Source: an uncultured Eubacteriales bacterium
GTDB lineage: Bacteria; Bacillota; Clostridia; Christensenellales; Pumilibacteraceae
Reading direction: 5' to 3'
Length of the DNA stretch: 24,863 bases
NCBI GenBank assembly: GCA_900543755.1
Contig: UQSP01000032.1
Location: 1-24,863 of the forward strand
Under the pieces are notes generated by a model that saw only the letters and a list, made by a program, of their open reading frames with translations, did no database searches and had not been told where the DNA came from. A program made the position numbers and the translations under genes. Of this stretch, positions 14,662 to 22,713 are shown piece after piece (the first letter of the stretch is position 1; each line of letters starts with the position of its first letter).

Positions 14662-15660
14662 TTATTTGTTTCTTTTTGCGATAATTCTTTCCGCAATCTG
14701 GACGGCGTTTGTTGCCGCGCCCTTACGGATATTGTCCGCAACCACCCACATGTTTACGCCGTTTTCCACGCTGTCGTCCAGTCTGATTCTTCCCACATAT
14801 ACGGGGTCGGTGTCGGCAATGTCAAGAGGAGTGGGGTATACGCCGTTTTTGACGTCGTCCATGATGACTACGCCTTCCGCTGATTTAAGCGTCTCAATAA
14901 CGCCCTCAAGCGTTACGGGCTTATTGAATTCCACGTTAATGCTTTCGCTGTGTCCGTAGTAAACGGGTACGCGCACGGTAGTAGCGGTGATTTTAAGACT
15001 TTGGTCGCCCAGGATTTTGCGCGTTTCGTCAATCATTTTCTGTTCCTCTTTGGTGTAACCGTTGTCGAGGAATACGTCGATATGCGGCAAAACGTTGCCG
15101 AAAATGGGCTTGGGGAACTTCTTGGGCGCGGCGCCTTTGATGCCGTCCTCAAGGTCGGTATAACCCAACACGCCCGCACCGCTGACCGCCTGATAGGTGG
15201 AGTAAACTATTCTCTTAATGCCGTATTTCCTGTGTAAAGGCGCAAGAGCCACGACCGCCTGAATAGTGGAGCAGTTGGGGTTTGCGATGATGCCCTTATT
15301 CCAATCTATGTCGTAAGCGTTAACCTCGGGCACCACAAGGGGGACGGAGGGGTCCATACGCCACTGGCTGGAGTTATCGATAACCACCGCTCCGCAATCG
15401 GCAAACACGGGGGCGAATGTTTTGGAAGTGCCTGCACCCGCGCTGAAAAGAGCGATATCCACTTTTCTTGCGCGCACGTTTTCCTCGGTAAGCTCGATTA
15501 CGGTATATTCCTTACCCATAAACTCCACTTTTTTGCCCGCACTTTTTGCGGACGCGAAAAGATAAAGTTCGTTGATGGGAAGTTTTCTTTCGGCAAGAAC
15601 CTGAAGCATTTTTCTTCCGACCATACCTGTTGCGCCTACTACGGCTACGTTGTAATTCAT
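14662..15660 (-). CDS. asd: Aspartate-semialdehyde dehydrogenase
   Basis: Reduces aspartyl phosphate to aspartate 4-semialdehyde with NADPH, supplying DapA and the threonine/methionine branch. The 332-residue protein has the nucleotide-binding motif VAVVGATGMVGRKML (residues 5-19), the SAGAGTSK loop (74-80), the catalytic Cys C130 in IANPNCSTIQ, and the YGHSESINVEF block with the active-site His. The C-terminal VADNIRKGAATNAVQ is also typical. AAGGAG lies eight to nine bases before the ATG. First gene of the operon, with a long structured leader. No aspartokinase gene is in the window, so the preceding step is encoded elsewhere. Confidence 0.96.
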   Translation of the reverse strand: MNYNVAVVGATGMVGRKMLQVLAERKLPINELYLFASAKSAGKKVEFMGKEYTVIELTEENVRARKVDIALFSAGAGTSKTFAPVFADCGAVVIDNSSQWRMDPSVPLVVPEVNAYDIDWNKGIIANPNCSTIQAVVALAPLHRKYGIKRIVYSTYQAVSGAGVLGYTDLEDGIKGAAPKKFPKPIFGNVLPHIDVFLDNGYTKEEQKMIDETRKILGDQSLKITATTVRVPVYYGHSESINVEFNKPVTLEGVIETLKSAEGVVIMDDVKNGVYPTPLDIADTDPVYVGRIRLDDSVENGVNMWVVADNIRKGAATNAVQIAERIIAKRNK

Positions 15661-15770
15661 ATATGATTTCTCCTTGAAATATGATAACTTAATAAAAAAA
15701 CGGATTGATAAAAGCCTATGAAGTCAAAGTATAAAAGCGTGCAGAATTTTTTACGTGCTTAAATGAGTAT

Positions 15771-15833
15771 AAAAAAGAGCGGGCGAAAGGGGTTAAGCTT
15801 AAAAAGTCCAACCGCTTTTTCGCGTTAACCGTC
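15771..15833 (-). promoter_or_regulatory. Second hairpin plus T run in the asd leader
   Basis: On the minus strand GCGAAA pairs with TTTCGC and GGTT with AACC across an internal loop (15783-15833). Five bases after the hairpin comes TTTTTT (15776 down to 15771). It may be a second, weaker terminator or an mRNA structure between the riboswitch terminator and asd. The stem is imperfect and the T run is displaced, so this is tentative. Nothing else is evident in the leader from 15661 to 15770. Confidence 0.3.
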
Positions 15834-15888
15834 CTGCCGCAATGAAGCTTTTTCACAAGAAGAGGAAACGGCAGCGCAGCAAGCAGGT

Positions 15889-15935
15889 TAAAAAAAGACA
15901 GCCAATCGGGTCAGGAGTGTGCCGTTTGACTGTCT
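15889..15935 (-). terminator. Riboswitch-controlled terminator (expression platform)
   Basis: On the minus strand AGACAGTCAA pairs with TTGGCTGTCT (ten pairs, one G-U) and is followed by seven T. It starts 30 bases after the aptamer's closing stem, the position expected for a lysine-responsive attenuator: with lysine bound the terminator forms and asd-dapA-dapB are shut off. Confidence 0.85.
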
Positions 15936-15965
15936 TCGGATGTTTAACGAAAAACGCGATACGTC

Positions 15966-16138
15966 AAATAATGTGCTCCACTCTTACGAATGACAGTTGC
16001 AGGGTATTAGCCGCTGCACCCAACGAGAAAACTTTGCCCGAAAGTTATCCGTTTCGGCGTCGATACCCTTTCGCGGCTCGGGTCATACGGGCGACCTTGA
16101 TGAAAACCGCTAATAATGTTCGACGCTCCTCATTATTT
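15966..16138 (-). ncRNA. Lysine riboswitch (L box) aptamer
   Basis: A 173-nt aptamer on the minus strand. The P1 stem is a perfect AAATAATG (16131-16138) with CATTATTT (15966-15973). Conserved blocks in order are TGAGGAGCG, GCGAAAGG, the core GACGCCGAAA, a TGGGTGCAG / CTGCA stem, AACTGTCA, and AAGAGTGGAGCAC just before the 3' side of P1. These match the E. coli lysC and Thermotoga asd aptamers as I remember them. A terminator follows and lysine genes lie downstream. Lysine binding should lower expression of the operon. Confidence 0.9.
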
Positions 16139-16146
16139 ACTCGTTA

Positions 16147-16176
16147 AGGATAACACAACAAATCGGGCTTTGTCAA
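16147..16176 (-). promoter_or_regulatory. Promoter of the asd-dapA-dapB operon
   Basis: On the minus strand a perfect TTGACA (16171-16176), an 18-base spacer, then TATCCT (16147-16152). Transcription would start close to 16140, right at the 5' side of the riboswitch P1 stem. Confidence 0.7.
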
Positions 16177-16205
16177 TCAAAATAAATAAACGAGTGTAAA
16201 AATGA

Positions 16206-16234
16206 TTGAAAAAAAAGCCGAAATGTTATATAAT
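16206..16234 (+). promoter_or_regulatory. Promoter of the six-gene cluster
   Basis: TTGAAA (16206-16211), a 17-base spacer, then a perfect TATAAT (16229-16234). The start would be near 16241, leaving a leader of about 38 bases before the proposed start codon at 16279. It is divergent from the lysine operon promoter, with 29 bases between the two -35 elements. Confidence 0.8.
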
Positions 16235-16278
16235 CGTATGCGTAGCCGAAGTGTTGAGGTTACCGCGGAGGAAAAGCA

Positions 16279-17121
16279 ATCGCATCATTCAATTTACAAA
16301 ACGACCTTTATCGCATAATAACGGAATTTTGTTTTTCCGTCAAGGACCTGAATCAGTCGCTGTACGGTCCCGTACTGAAAGACGCGGGGTTTAAGCGCAA
16401 AGCGGGATTTTACCTTTACGAAGGTCGCAAAAAATCGGATTTTTCCGTGATTATCGACGGAGCGGACGAAGGGCTTTGTAAACTTGCGCTCAGTGCCGCC
16501 GTCGCCCTTAAGGAAACGGGCATCAAACCCGACGTCATTATTCCCGTTCCCGGCGAGAGAGAACTTTTTTGCGCGCCCGAGCTTCGTTTCAAGCGGAAAA
16601 ACTCGCTTTTCGTAAGGCTTGTCCGCGGAAAAACGGGATTGTTTTGTTCGGGCGGTACCGTTCTTAGCGGCGCGACGGAAACCGTGTTTACTTTTCGTGA
16701 AGAAAAGGAAGCGGATTCATACGGGACTGCTTTTCAAAAGCTTACGGGTAATCTTTCTAAAAGAAATTTCGTTTGTAAAAGCGTTCGGTCGGGAAGAGAG
16801 ATTAAGCTTACCGCATTATGGTACGACTCGTCTGACCTTGAAACGCTTACCATGGCGGCGGCGCGGCTTACGGCGGACGCGGATACTTCGGTAGCGACAA
16901 CTTTGGCGTATTCGCCCTTTGAGCAGGACGTGGGACTTTTGAGTAAAGTATTCGGTAAAATAAGACCCGACGGACCCCTTGAACCCTGTTTCGACGTCAA
17001 AAGATACATCGCCGTAAACGAAAACACAAGGCGTCTTTACGCCGTCGTGAAAGTATCGGACGAAAATAAAGCCGCGGCGGAAATTGCTAAACTTATGACG
17101 GCTGTATTTACGGAGGAATAA
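16279..17121 (+). CDS. Protein of unknown function, apparent AUC start
   Basis: I do not recognise this protein. From 16279 it has 280 residues, is soluble and alternates helices with strands (VIIPVPGERELFCAPEL, LFVRLVRGKTGLFCSGG). The frame is open from 16258, but there is no ATG, GTG or TTG until GTG 16447, which lacks a Shine-Dalgarno. GGAGG at 16267-16271 sits seven bases before ATC at 16279, with a near-consensus promoter upstream, and the stretch 16279-16446 reads as good protein (IASFNLQNDLYRIITEF). I therefore propose an AUC start. A sequencing error or a real start at GTG 16447 (224 residues) remains possible. It is followed two bases later by the DUF624-like gene and is probably cotranscribed with it. 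Confidence 0.6.
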   Translation: MASFNLQNDLYRIITEFCFSVKDLNQSLYGPVLKDAGFKRKAGFYLYEGRKKSDFSVIIDGADEGLCKLALSAAVALKETGIKPDVIIPVPGERELFCAPELRFKRKNSLFVRLVRGKTGLFCSGGTVLSGATETVFTFREEKEADSYGTAFQKLTGNLSKRNFVCKSVRSGREIKLTALWYDSSDLETLTMAAARLTADADTSVATTLAYSPFEQDVGLLSKVFGKIRPDGPLEPCFDVKRYIAVNENTRRLYAVVKVSDENKAAAEIAKLMTAVFTEE

Positions 17122-17123
17122 TA

Positions 17124-18494
17124 ATGGCACAGAAAAAAGGCCTCATTTACAGACTTACTATGGGCAAGGACAATTTGCCCGATTTTACCCCTAACAGATT
17201 GCCCGGTTCGCGCTGGGCGGTATTTAAGGACGTGTTTTTTAACCGTTTCGGGGCTATGGCGAAAATCAGCCTGCTTACTTTTCTGTTTACATTGCCCGCA
17301 GTCGCGTGGCTTGTGATTATGAATATCGTATTGCAGGTGGACGCTCAGCTTATACCGTATTCGTCCAATATCGGCATAGGTTATCCCGTGGTGATGGATG
17401 CCGCCCTTATGGGACAGTATCGCACCTTCATGTACAACGTGCAGACTTATGCGATACTGATTCCGCTCATCATGATTGCGGGCATAGGCTTTGCGGGTGC
17501 GTTTCACGTCATGAAGCTTCTCGGCTGGGGCGAGGGCGTGTCCGTGGGCGGCACGTTTTTCCAAGGCATAAAAAAGAACTGGGCGTCTTTTCTGTGGATT
17601 TTCCTTTACGCGGGAATATCGCTTTTCGTGTTCATGTTCTGTATTATGGCATACGGATATCTTACGGAAATCAATACGGTCGTCAGGGTGATAATGATAG
17701 CGCTTGCCGTGGTACAGTTTGTCCTTATGCTTTGTATGCTTTTGTATCTTTGCACGCAGACGGTTACTTATAAACTTGGATTTATGGGGCTGGTGAAAAA
17801 CAGTCTGCTGTTTGCCGTTGCGCTGTTTCCGCAAAACGTTTTCTTTATCGCGTTAAGTCTTTTGCCCGTCATAATAATAATGTTTCTTCCTTTGCAGATC
17901 GGGATATTCTTCTGGATGATTTTCCTGTTTTTGGGTATTGCGTACATTGTGCTTGTCTGGACGGTATTTTCGCAGTGGGTATACGATAAATTCGTAAACG
18001 ACAAAGTCAAGGGCGCGGTCAAAAACCGCGGTATGTACGTTAAAAACGCGGAGGAAGAGCGCGCCGCGGAAATCGAGCGCATCAAAACCAGAAACACGGT
18101 TTACGGTGCGGCTTACGTGTCGCGCAGACTTTCCAGCATTGACGACGGCAAAACCTTTACTCCTCTCAGCACCAATTTCTCCCGTAACGACTTAAAGAAA
18201 CTCAGCGAGGAAAAGGCGGAAATGGAGGAAGAGATAAACAACGAAATCGCCGAGGTCAACGCTCAGATTGAAGAGGAGCGTATTAAGTGGGAGGAAGAAC
18301 AGGCCGCCGCGAAAAAACGTCGCAAAAAGAATAAAAACAATAATCAGAACGCGCCGGTTTTAAGCGCCGAAGCGCAGGAAAAGGCGCAGAAGAAAAAGAA
18401 CAAAAAAGCAGTTAAATCCGCTTCCGAAGACGAAATAGCTTTGCTTCCCGTATCGGAAGAGGAATACGTTGAGGACGAGGAAGAAAAAAAGTAA
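17124..18494 (+). CDS. DUF624-like multi-pass membrane protein with charged cytoplasmic tail
   Basis: A 456-residue membrane protein. About six hydrophobic segments occupy residues 45-290 (for example ISLLTFLFTLPAVAWLVIMN and YAILIPLIMIAGIGFAGAF). The sequence FFQGIKKNWASFLWIFLY after the second pair resembles the DUF624/YesL family's FFKGIKENWKQ region. The last third is hydrophilic, a coiled-coil-like Glu/Lys stretch (SEEKAEMEEEINNEIAEVNA) followed by Lys-rich and acidic segments ending EEYVEDEEEKK, which is not usual for the family. GGAGG precedes the ATG. It lies two bases after the unknown gene and 34 bases before the methyltransferase. Family assignment is tentative and the role unknown. 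Confidence 0.7.
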   Translation: MAQKKGLIYRLTMGKDNLPDFTPNRLPGSRWAVFKDVFFNRFGAMAKISLLTFLFTLPAVAWLVIMNIVLQVDAQLIPYSSNIGIGYPVVMDAALMGQYRTFMYNVQTYAILIPLIMIAGIGFAGAFHVMKLLGWGEGVSVGGTFFQGIKKNWASFLWIFLYAGISLFVFMFCIMAYGYLTEINTVVRVIMIALAVVQFVLMLCMLLYLCTQTVTYKLGFMGLVKNSLLFAVALFPQNVFFIALSLLPVIIIMFLPLQIGIFFWMIFLFLGIAYIVLVWTVFSQWVYDKFVNDKVKGAVKNRGMYVKNAEEERAAEIERIKTRNTVYGAAYVSRRLSSIDDGKTFTPLSTNFSRNDLKKLSEEKAEMEEEINNEIAEVNAQIEEERIKWEEEQAAAKKRRKKNKNNNQNAPVLSAEAQEKAQKKKNKKAVKSASEDEIALLPVSEEEYVEDEEEKK

Positions 18495-18528
18495 AATACC
18501 CTAAAGGGCTTAAGGGGTGACAAGGAAT

Positions 18529-19251
18529 ATGTACGACGCGCTTGCCGCATACTACGATAGATTCATGTCGGACGTCGATTACGACGCCTGGATAAATTAC
18601 CTGAAAGATATTTTGGGCGAGCGCGTACGCGGAAGGGACGTAGGCTGCGGCACGGGCAGATTCACGATTGCTTTAAAAGAAGCGGGCTATCTCGTCACGG
18701 GCAGCGACTCAAGTCCCGAAATGCTGACCGTTGCGGCGGAAAATGCGCGAAAAAAGGGCGTGCCCGTCAATTTTCTTCTTCAGCCTGCGGAAAAACTCGA
18801 GGATTTTTCGCCCCTTGATTTCGTAATTGCGCAGTGCGACGTCGTCAATTATCTCAAAAATCCCGATACTTTTTTCAAAAAAGCTTATAAAGCTTTGAAC
18901 GCGTCGGGAGTATTGACGTTTGACATCTCATCGGAATATAAACTTACTGAAATACTCGGCAACAACGTGTTTACCGAAACGCGCGACGACGTTACTTACG
19001 TCTGGGAAAACTTTTGCTATGAAAAGGCAAGGCGCGTGGATATGCGTCTGACATTTTTCCGTAAGAACGAGAATAATTATTATTCTAAAAGCGTTGAAAC
19101 CCAGACTCAGTACATTCATTCCTCGTCCGACATCGAAAAGCGGCTTAGGGACGCGGGATTCAAAAACGTCCAAACAAGGGGCTTTCTGAAAAACGTTGCT
19201 CCTTCCGAAAAGGAACAGCGTATTCATTTCATAGCTTATAAACAGGAGTAG
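18529..19251 (+). CDS. Class I SAM-dependent methyltransferase
   Basis: A 240-residue methyltransferase with a Rossmann fold. Motif I is RDVGCGTGRF (residues 36-45), where Val replaces the more common Leu. An acidic motif II appears as VTGSDSSPEML and a motif near residue 100 as DFVIAQCDVVNYL. The N-terminus MYDALAAYYDRFMSDVDYDAW is typical of the small-molecule or YqeM-like methyltransferases of Bacillota; the substrate cannot be read from the sequence. The start at 18529 fits this N-terminus. AAGGGG lies 12 bases upstream and AAGGA only two, so neither site is ideal. The TPR gene starts one base after the stop, suggesting translational coupling. Confidence 0.88.
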   Translation: MYDALAAYYDRFMSDVDYDAWINYLKDILGERVRGRDVGCGTGRFTIALKEAGYLVTGSDSSPEMLTVAAENARKKGVPVNFLLQPAEKLEDFSPLDFVIAQCDVVNYLKNPDTFFKKAYKALNASGVLTFDISSEYKLTEILGNNVFTETRDDVTYVWENFCYEKARRVDMRLTFFRKNENNYYSKSVETQTQYIHSSSDIEKRLRDAGFKNVQTRGFLKNVAPSEKEQRIHFIAYKQE

Positions 19252-19252
19252 T

Positions 19253-20923
19253 ATGGGAAAAATACTCAAATTAAATAATGACGCCGATTATTATTACGGG
19301 CGCGGTATAGATAAAAGCGAGGCAGGCGGTTACATAGAGGCTGTTGACAGCTTTTATATGTCGCTTAAACGCGATCCCGAAAACTTGTGGATTTATTCCG
19401 AAATCGGCTATAATTATCTGGCGTTGGGGCTATACGAGCCCGCGCTTAAAATATATTTTAAGATATTGGCTCTCGACAAATACGCGGATATAGGCTATCT
19501 GGGACTTATGCAGTGCTTTATCCATGAAAATCAGGTTGCCAACGCGCTTTATTATCTCAACATGGGCATTGACAACGGCGCGCTCGACCAGGAATACGAG
19601 GCGGAGGAACAGGACGCCCCGGTAAGCGAGCGGCCTAAACTCAGACTGCTCAACAAAAACGACAACAGCGAAATAGTCGCGCTTGCGAAAAAGATGATAG
19701 TAAGCGGCGAAAGCGATTTCGCAAAGCAGATGCTTTCCGCAATACCCGATACAAGCAATCAGTATGACGAGGCGCAGAATCATTTGTCTTTTCTCGCTTA
19801 TTCGGAAGGCGATTACGACAAGTGTATAAGTCTTTCCGAGGCGGTAATATCAAACAATCCGGACGATCTTTACGCTCTTACAACCATGATGCTGGCGTAC
19901 TACCGTAAAAACGATTTTGCAAAAACCGAGGAAATCGCTTCCGTTATCGACGGGCTTGAATTGAAAAACCGCTCGGAGATTTACAGAGTCGCCATGTGCT
20001 TCATGGAAGTGGGGGACGAAAGCCGCTGCGTAAAGTATTTTGAAAAACTTTTCAATCTTTGCCCGTATGAAAGAGATACTACTTTGGCGCTTGCGATTGC
20101 CTGTTACGATACAGGAAAAACAGCTCAGGCCCGCGCATATATGCTGGCTTTAAGACGGCTGTATCCCGAAGACAGAGTCGTGGCTTATTACGCACGTTTT
20201 ATCCGCGACGGGAGCATAAAGCATATTCCGGTTGCGGTGGATTTGCCGGACGGAGAAAAACTGAGGCGGCTTCACCGTATCGAAGAAACTTTTTCCATGC
20301 TGTCTGACGTGGAAAAAGCGGTAAAAAGGCTGGAAGAGGACGAAGAATTTTACGATATGGTCACGTGGCTTTTGACGTCAAGGGAAGTGCAGATGTGCCA
20401 GCGCGTGGGAGCATTCCTTTGTCAGCACGAAAAATGGCAGCCTTATTTCCGCGACAAGCTTATCGACCCCGCCGTTCCTTCGCCCGTAAAAAAAGAATAT
20501 CTTTTAAGCTATCTCAAGTATTCCGACGTAAAGAAATTCGCTTTGCTTGTGGGCGACATAATGCTGTTTTTCAATCCGCGTATACCAAAGTGCGACGATA
20601 ACTTCGACATGCGCGAAACGTATTGGCTGCTTTACGCCACCTGCGCGTTCGTGACAAAAGGATTTCAGTCAAAAATCAACAAAGTTTACAAGAATTTCGT
20701 CGCCTTGATGAGCAAGCCTGATTTCAAACCTTTCAAAATACGCGTGCCCGTCATGGCGGCGCTTATCGCGTACAAAGCTAAAATACATAAAATTTTCGAG
20801 TCGGAAGTGGAGTGCTGTGAAATCTTCGGTTGCACCAAGGAGGATTTTCACGATTACGCGCGTAAGTTGGGACTTGAAAAAACCGAAAAAGAAACGACCG
20901 ACGAGACGGAGGAACAAAAATGA
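19253..20923 (+). CDS. Tetratricopeptide repeat protein
   Basis: A 556-residue soluble helical protein. TPR-like units are clear at residues 8-110 (GGYIEAVDSFYMSLKRDPEN, LGLYEPALKIYFKILALDK) and again at about 150-310 (EGDYDKCISLSEAVISNNPDD, TGKTAQARAYMLALRRLYPED). The C-terminal 240 residues are helical but without clear repeats, and the end is acidic (ETTDETEEQK). TPRs are protein-binding scaffolds; no enzyme domain is seen. CAGGAG precedes the ATG, which starts one base after the methyltransferase stop. The stop overlaps the next ATG (ATGA), so all three genes are probably translated together. Confidence 0.85.
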   Translation: MGKILKLNNDADYYYGRGIDKSEAGGYIEAVDSFYMSLKRDPENLWIYSEIGYNYLALGLYEPALKIYFKILALDKYADIGYLGLMQCFIHENQVANALYYLNMGIDNGALDQEYEAEEQDAPVSERPKLRLLNKNDNSEIVALAKKMIVSGESDFAKQMLSAIPDTSNQYDEAQNHLSFLAYSEGDYDKCISLSEAVISNNPDDLYALTTMMLAYYRKNDFAKTEEIASVIDGLELKNRSEIYRVAMCFMEVGDESRCVKYFEKLFNLCPYERDTTLALAIACYDTGKTAQARAYMLALRRLYPEDRVVAYYARFIRDGSIKHIPVAVDLPDGEKLRRLHRIEETFSMLSDVEKAVKRLEEDEEFYDMVTWLLTSREVQMCQRVGAFLCQHEKWQPYFRDKLIDPAVPSPVKKEYLLSYLKYSDVKKFALLVGDIMLFFNPRIPKCDDNFDMRETYWLLYATCAFVTKGFQSKINKVYKNFVALMSKPDFKPFKIRVPVMAALIAYKAKIHKIFESEVECCEIFGCTKEDFHDYARKLGLEKTEKETTDETEEQK

Positions 20924-21726
20924 CAGATTTCGACAAACTGTTTGAAGACTACATAAAAAACTGGCTGGAAAGTCATAAGGGCGAATACACCGCAGACGAG
21001 GCGGAAAACATGATACCCGATCTTTATGAAAAGTTTGTCACCTCTCCGTGCAAAGAGGCGGGCGGCAAGACTCCCGAAGAGTTTTTCGGAGAAGTTAAGA
21101 ATGCGGCAAAGCTTGTTTCCATGTTTACCGAGTCCTGCAAGGAGGGCGGCGCATGTTCGCTTTTGTTCGACCGCATGGCCGAGGTGCCCGAGTGCGCGGC
21201 TTTATTATACGATTTGCTTGAAAAGGAGACTGACCCTACCGTAATCGCGTCTGCCATGGATTTTCTTGAGGACAGCGGCGCCGATCAGCCTTATCTTAAA
21301 TATGCCGAATGGCTTACCGAGACTGAAAAGGACGAAAGCGTAGTGGAAAAGGCGGCGGAAATTCTTAAAGAACATCCGTCCGAGGAAATAAAAAACCGTC
21401 TGTTAAACGCGCTTGACCGCGCCACGGAAGAGCAAAAGCAGATAATTGCGGACGTGCTTGTCCGTCAGGGTAAGGACGAACGCACTTACGCGCTTTTGAA
21501 GGAACTTTTCCTTTCCGGTAAAAATATTCCCTATATCGCGGGGCTTATAGCTAAATACGGGGACGAGCGCGCCGCCGAGTTTCTTTATCCCGCGCTTGAC
21601 GACAGCAATTATCTCGAATTTATAGAAATAAGAAACGCCATCGAAACCATGGGCGGAGTGGTGGACGACACTTATCGCGATTTTTCGGACGACGAATATT
21701 ACAAAGCTATAAAACATCTTAAATAA
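20920..21726 (+). CDS. Acidic all-helical protein, HEAT-like
   Basis: A 268-residue acidic protein with no membrane segment. Repeated helical pairs (PTVIASAMDFLEDSG, ESVVEKAAEILKEHPSEEI, RTYALLKELFLSGKNIPYIAGLIAKYGDERAAEFLYPALDD) resemble HEAT or Armadillo repeats, although I cannot name a family. The sequence VEVP-like MAEVPECAALLYDLL and the C-terminal NYLEFIEIRNAIETMGG suggest an intact fold. The ATG overlaps the TPR gene stop by four bases, with GGAGG eight bases upstream. The tight coupling suggests that the two helical-repeat proteins work together. Function unknown. Confidence 0.78.
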   Translation: MTDFDKLFEDYIKNWLESHKGEYTADEAENMIPDLYEKFVTSPCKEAGGKTPEEFFGEVKNAAKLVSMFTESCKEGGACSLLFDRMAEVPECAALLYDLLEKETDPTVIASAMDFLEDSGADQPYLKYAEWLTETEKDESVVEKAAEILKEHPSEEIKNRLLNALDRATEEQKQIIADVLVRQGKDERTYALLKELFLSGKNIPYIAGLIAKYGDERAAEFLYPALDDSNYLEFIEIRNAIETMGGVVDDTYRDFSDDEYYKAIKHLK

Positions 21727-21770
21727 TATGTTTTCAAATTGTTTCGTTTGTCAATAACTTTGGGGTGAGT

Positions 21771-22502
21771 ATGGAAAAGATTACGCTTGAAAAAATAAAA
21801 TCAGACAAGGATTTCCGCGCGCTCATCGACAGCGCCAATAACAATCTCGAAAAAATGGGGTATACCGAGCACGGCTTAAGACACGTCGGATACGTCAGCC
21901 GCACTACCGCCAATATTTTAAGGGAGCTTGGATATGACGACCGCATAGTGGAGCTGGGTGCAATAACGGGTTGGATTCACGACATCGGCAACGCCGTTAA
22001 CCGCAAGAACCACGGATTGTCGGGTGCGGCGCTTGCTTTTCCGTTGCTTACGCGCATGAAAATGGATATGCGTGAAATTGCGCTTATATTGGGCGCAATC
22101 GGCAATCACGAGGAAGAAACGGGAATCCCCGTCAGCGAAATAAGCGCCGCCTTAATAATTGCGGATAAATCCGACGCACACCGCTCGCGCGTGCGCAAAA
22201 AGAGTTTCGATTATACCGACATTCACGACCGCGTCAATATGTCGATAAAGAAAAATTCTCTTGTTGTCGACCGCGAAAAACACATAATACGACTCGTGAT
22301 TTTCATGGACGAAACTTCCGCATTGATGGAGTATCTGCAGATTTATCTGTCGCGCATGATTTTAAGCGAAAAGGCAGCGGCTTTTCTCGGCTGCAGTTTC
22401 GAGCTGGTGATAAACGGCGCGGTCATAAACCGTCATACGGGTGTCGCCAAGAAAATGACGCTTAAATCTTCGGAAAAGGAAGTCAGCGAGGAAGGCAATT
22501 AA
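21771..22502 (+). CDS. HD-domain phosphohydrolase
   Basis: A 243-residue HD-superfamily protein. Candidate metal ligands are H34 and H38 (EHGLRHV), the HD doublet H70-D71 (WIHDIGN), H81 (KNHGLSG), H113 (GNHEEE) and D132 (IADKSD). This full set is consistent with an active metal-dependent phosphohydrolase; the substrate is unknown, and the GYP motif of cyclic-di-GMP enzymes is absent. A C-terminal part of about 100 residues carries HIIRLVIFMD and ends in a charged tail. The start is taken at ATG 21771 behind GGGGTGA; GTG 21765 would add two residues but falls inside that site. It lies 44 bases after the helical protein and is probably the last gene of the cluster. Confidence 0.85.
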   Translation: MEKITLEKIKSDKDFRALIDSANNNLEKMGYTEHGLRHVGYVSRTTANILRELGYDDRIVELGAITGWIHDIGNAVNRKNHGLSGAALAFPLLTRMKMDMREIALILGAIGNHEEETGIPVSEISAALIIADKSDAHRSRVRKKSFDYTDIHDRVNMSIKKNSLVVDREKHIIRLVIFMDETSALMEYLQIYLSRMILSEKAAAFLGCSFELVINGAVINRHTGVAKKMTLKSSEKEVSEEGN

Positions 22503-22542
22503 AAGGAATCGGCAACTGCTTTTCTTTTACCCTTCATACCGT

Positions 22543-22557
22543 ATCAAACGGTTTGAT
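22543..22557. repeat. Perfect short palindrome ATCAAAC-G-GTTTGAT
   Basis: Seven-base perfect arms around a single G in the gap between the HD gene and the next terminator. The loop is too short for a full hairpin, so it is more like a protein-binding site than a terminator. A T-rich stretch follows. No nearby promoter uses it, so its role is unclear. Confidence 0.4.
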
Positions 22558-22633
22558 TTTAAATTTTTTTACAATGCCTTTGAGTAAGGTCAAGCTTTTT
22601 AAGAAATTAAAATAAAAAACGGATTTTTTTGTC

Positions 22634-22665
22634 GCCCTGCCCTAGCCTTCGGCAGGGCTTTTTTT
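22634..22665 (+). terminator. Terminator after the HD gene
   Basis: GCCCTGCC / GGCAGGGC, an eight-base-pair G+C-rich stem with a nine-base loop and seven T. It closes the six-gene cluster 132 bases after the HD stop and separates it from the YkvI-like gene. Confidence 0.9.
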
Positions 22666-22713
22666 CACAAAGCAAAAACTCATATATTCGCGCGCCGTAA
22701 AGTATATTATAAT

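Noticed and set aside
17037..17834. A 265-codon minus-strand frame rich in His, Lys and Arg
   Set aside because: Complement of hydrophobic membrane-protein codons; no start signals.
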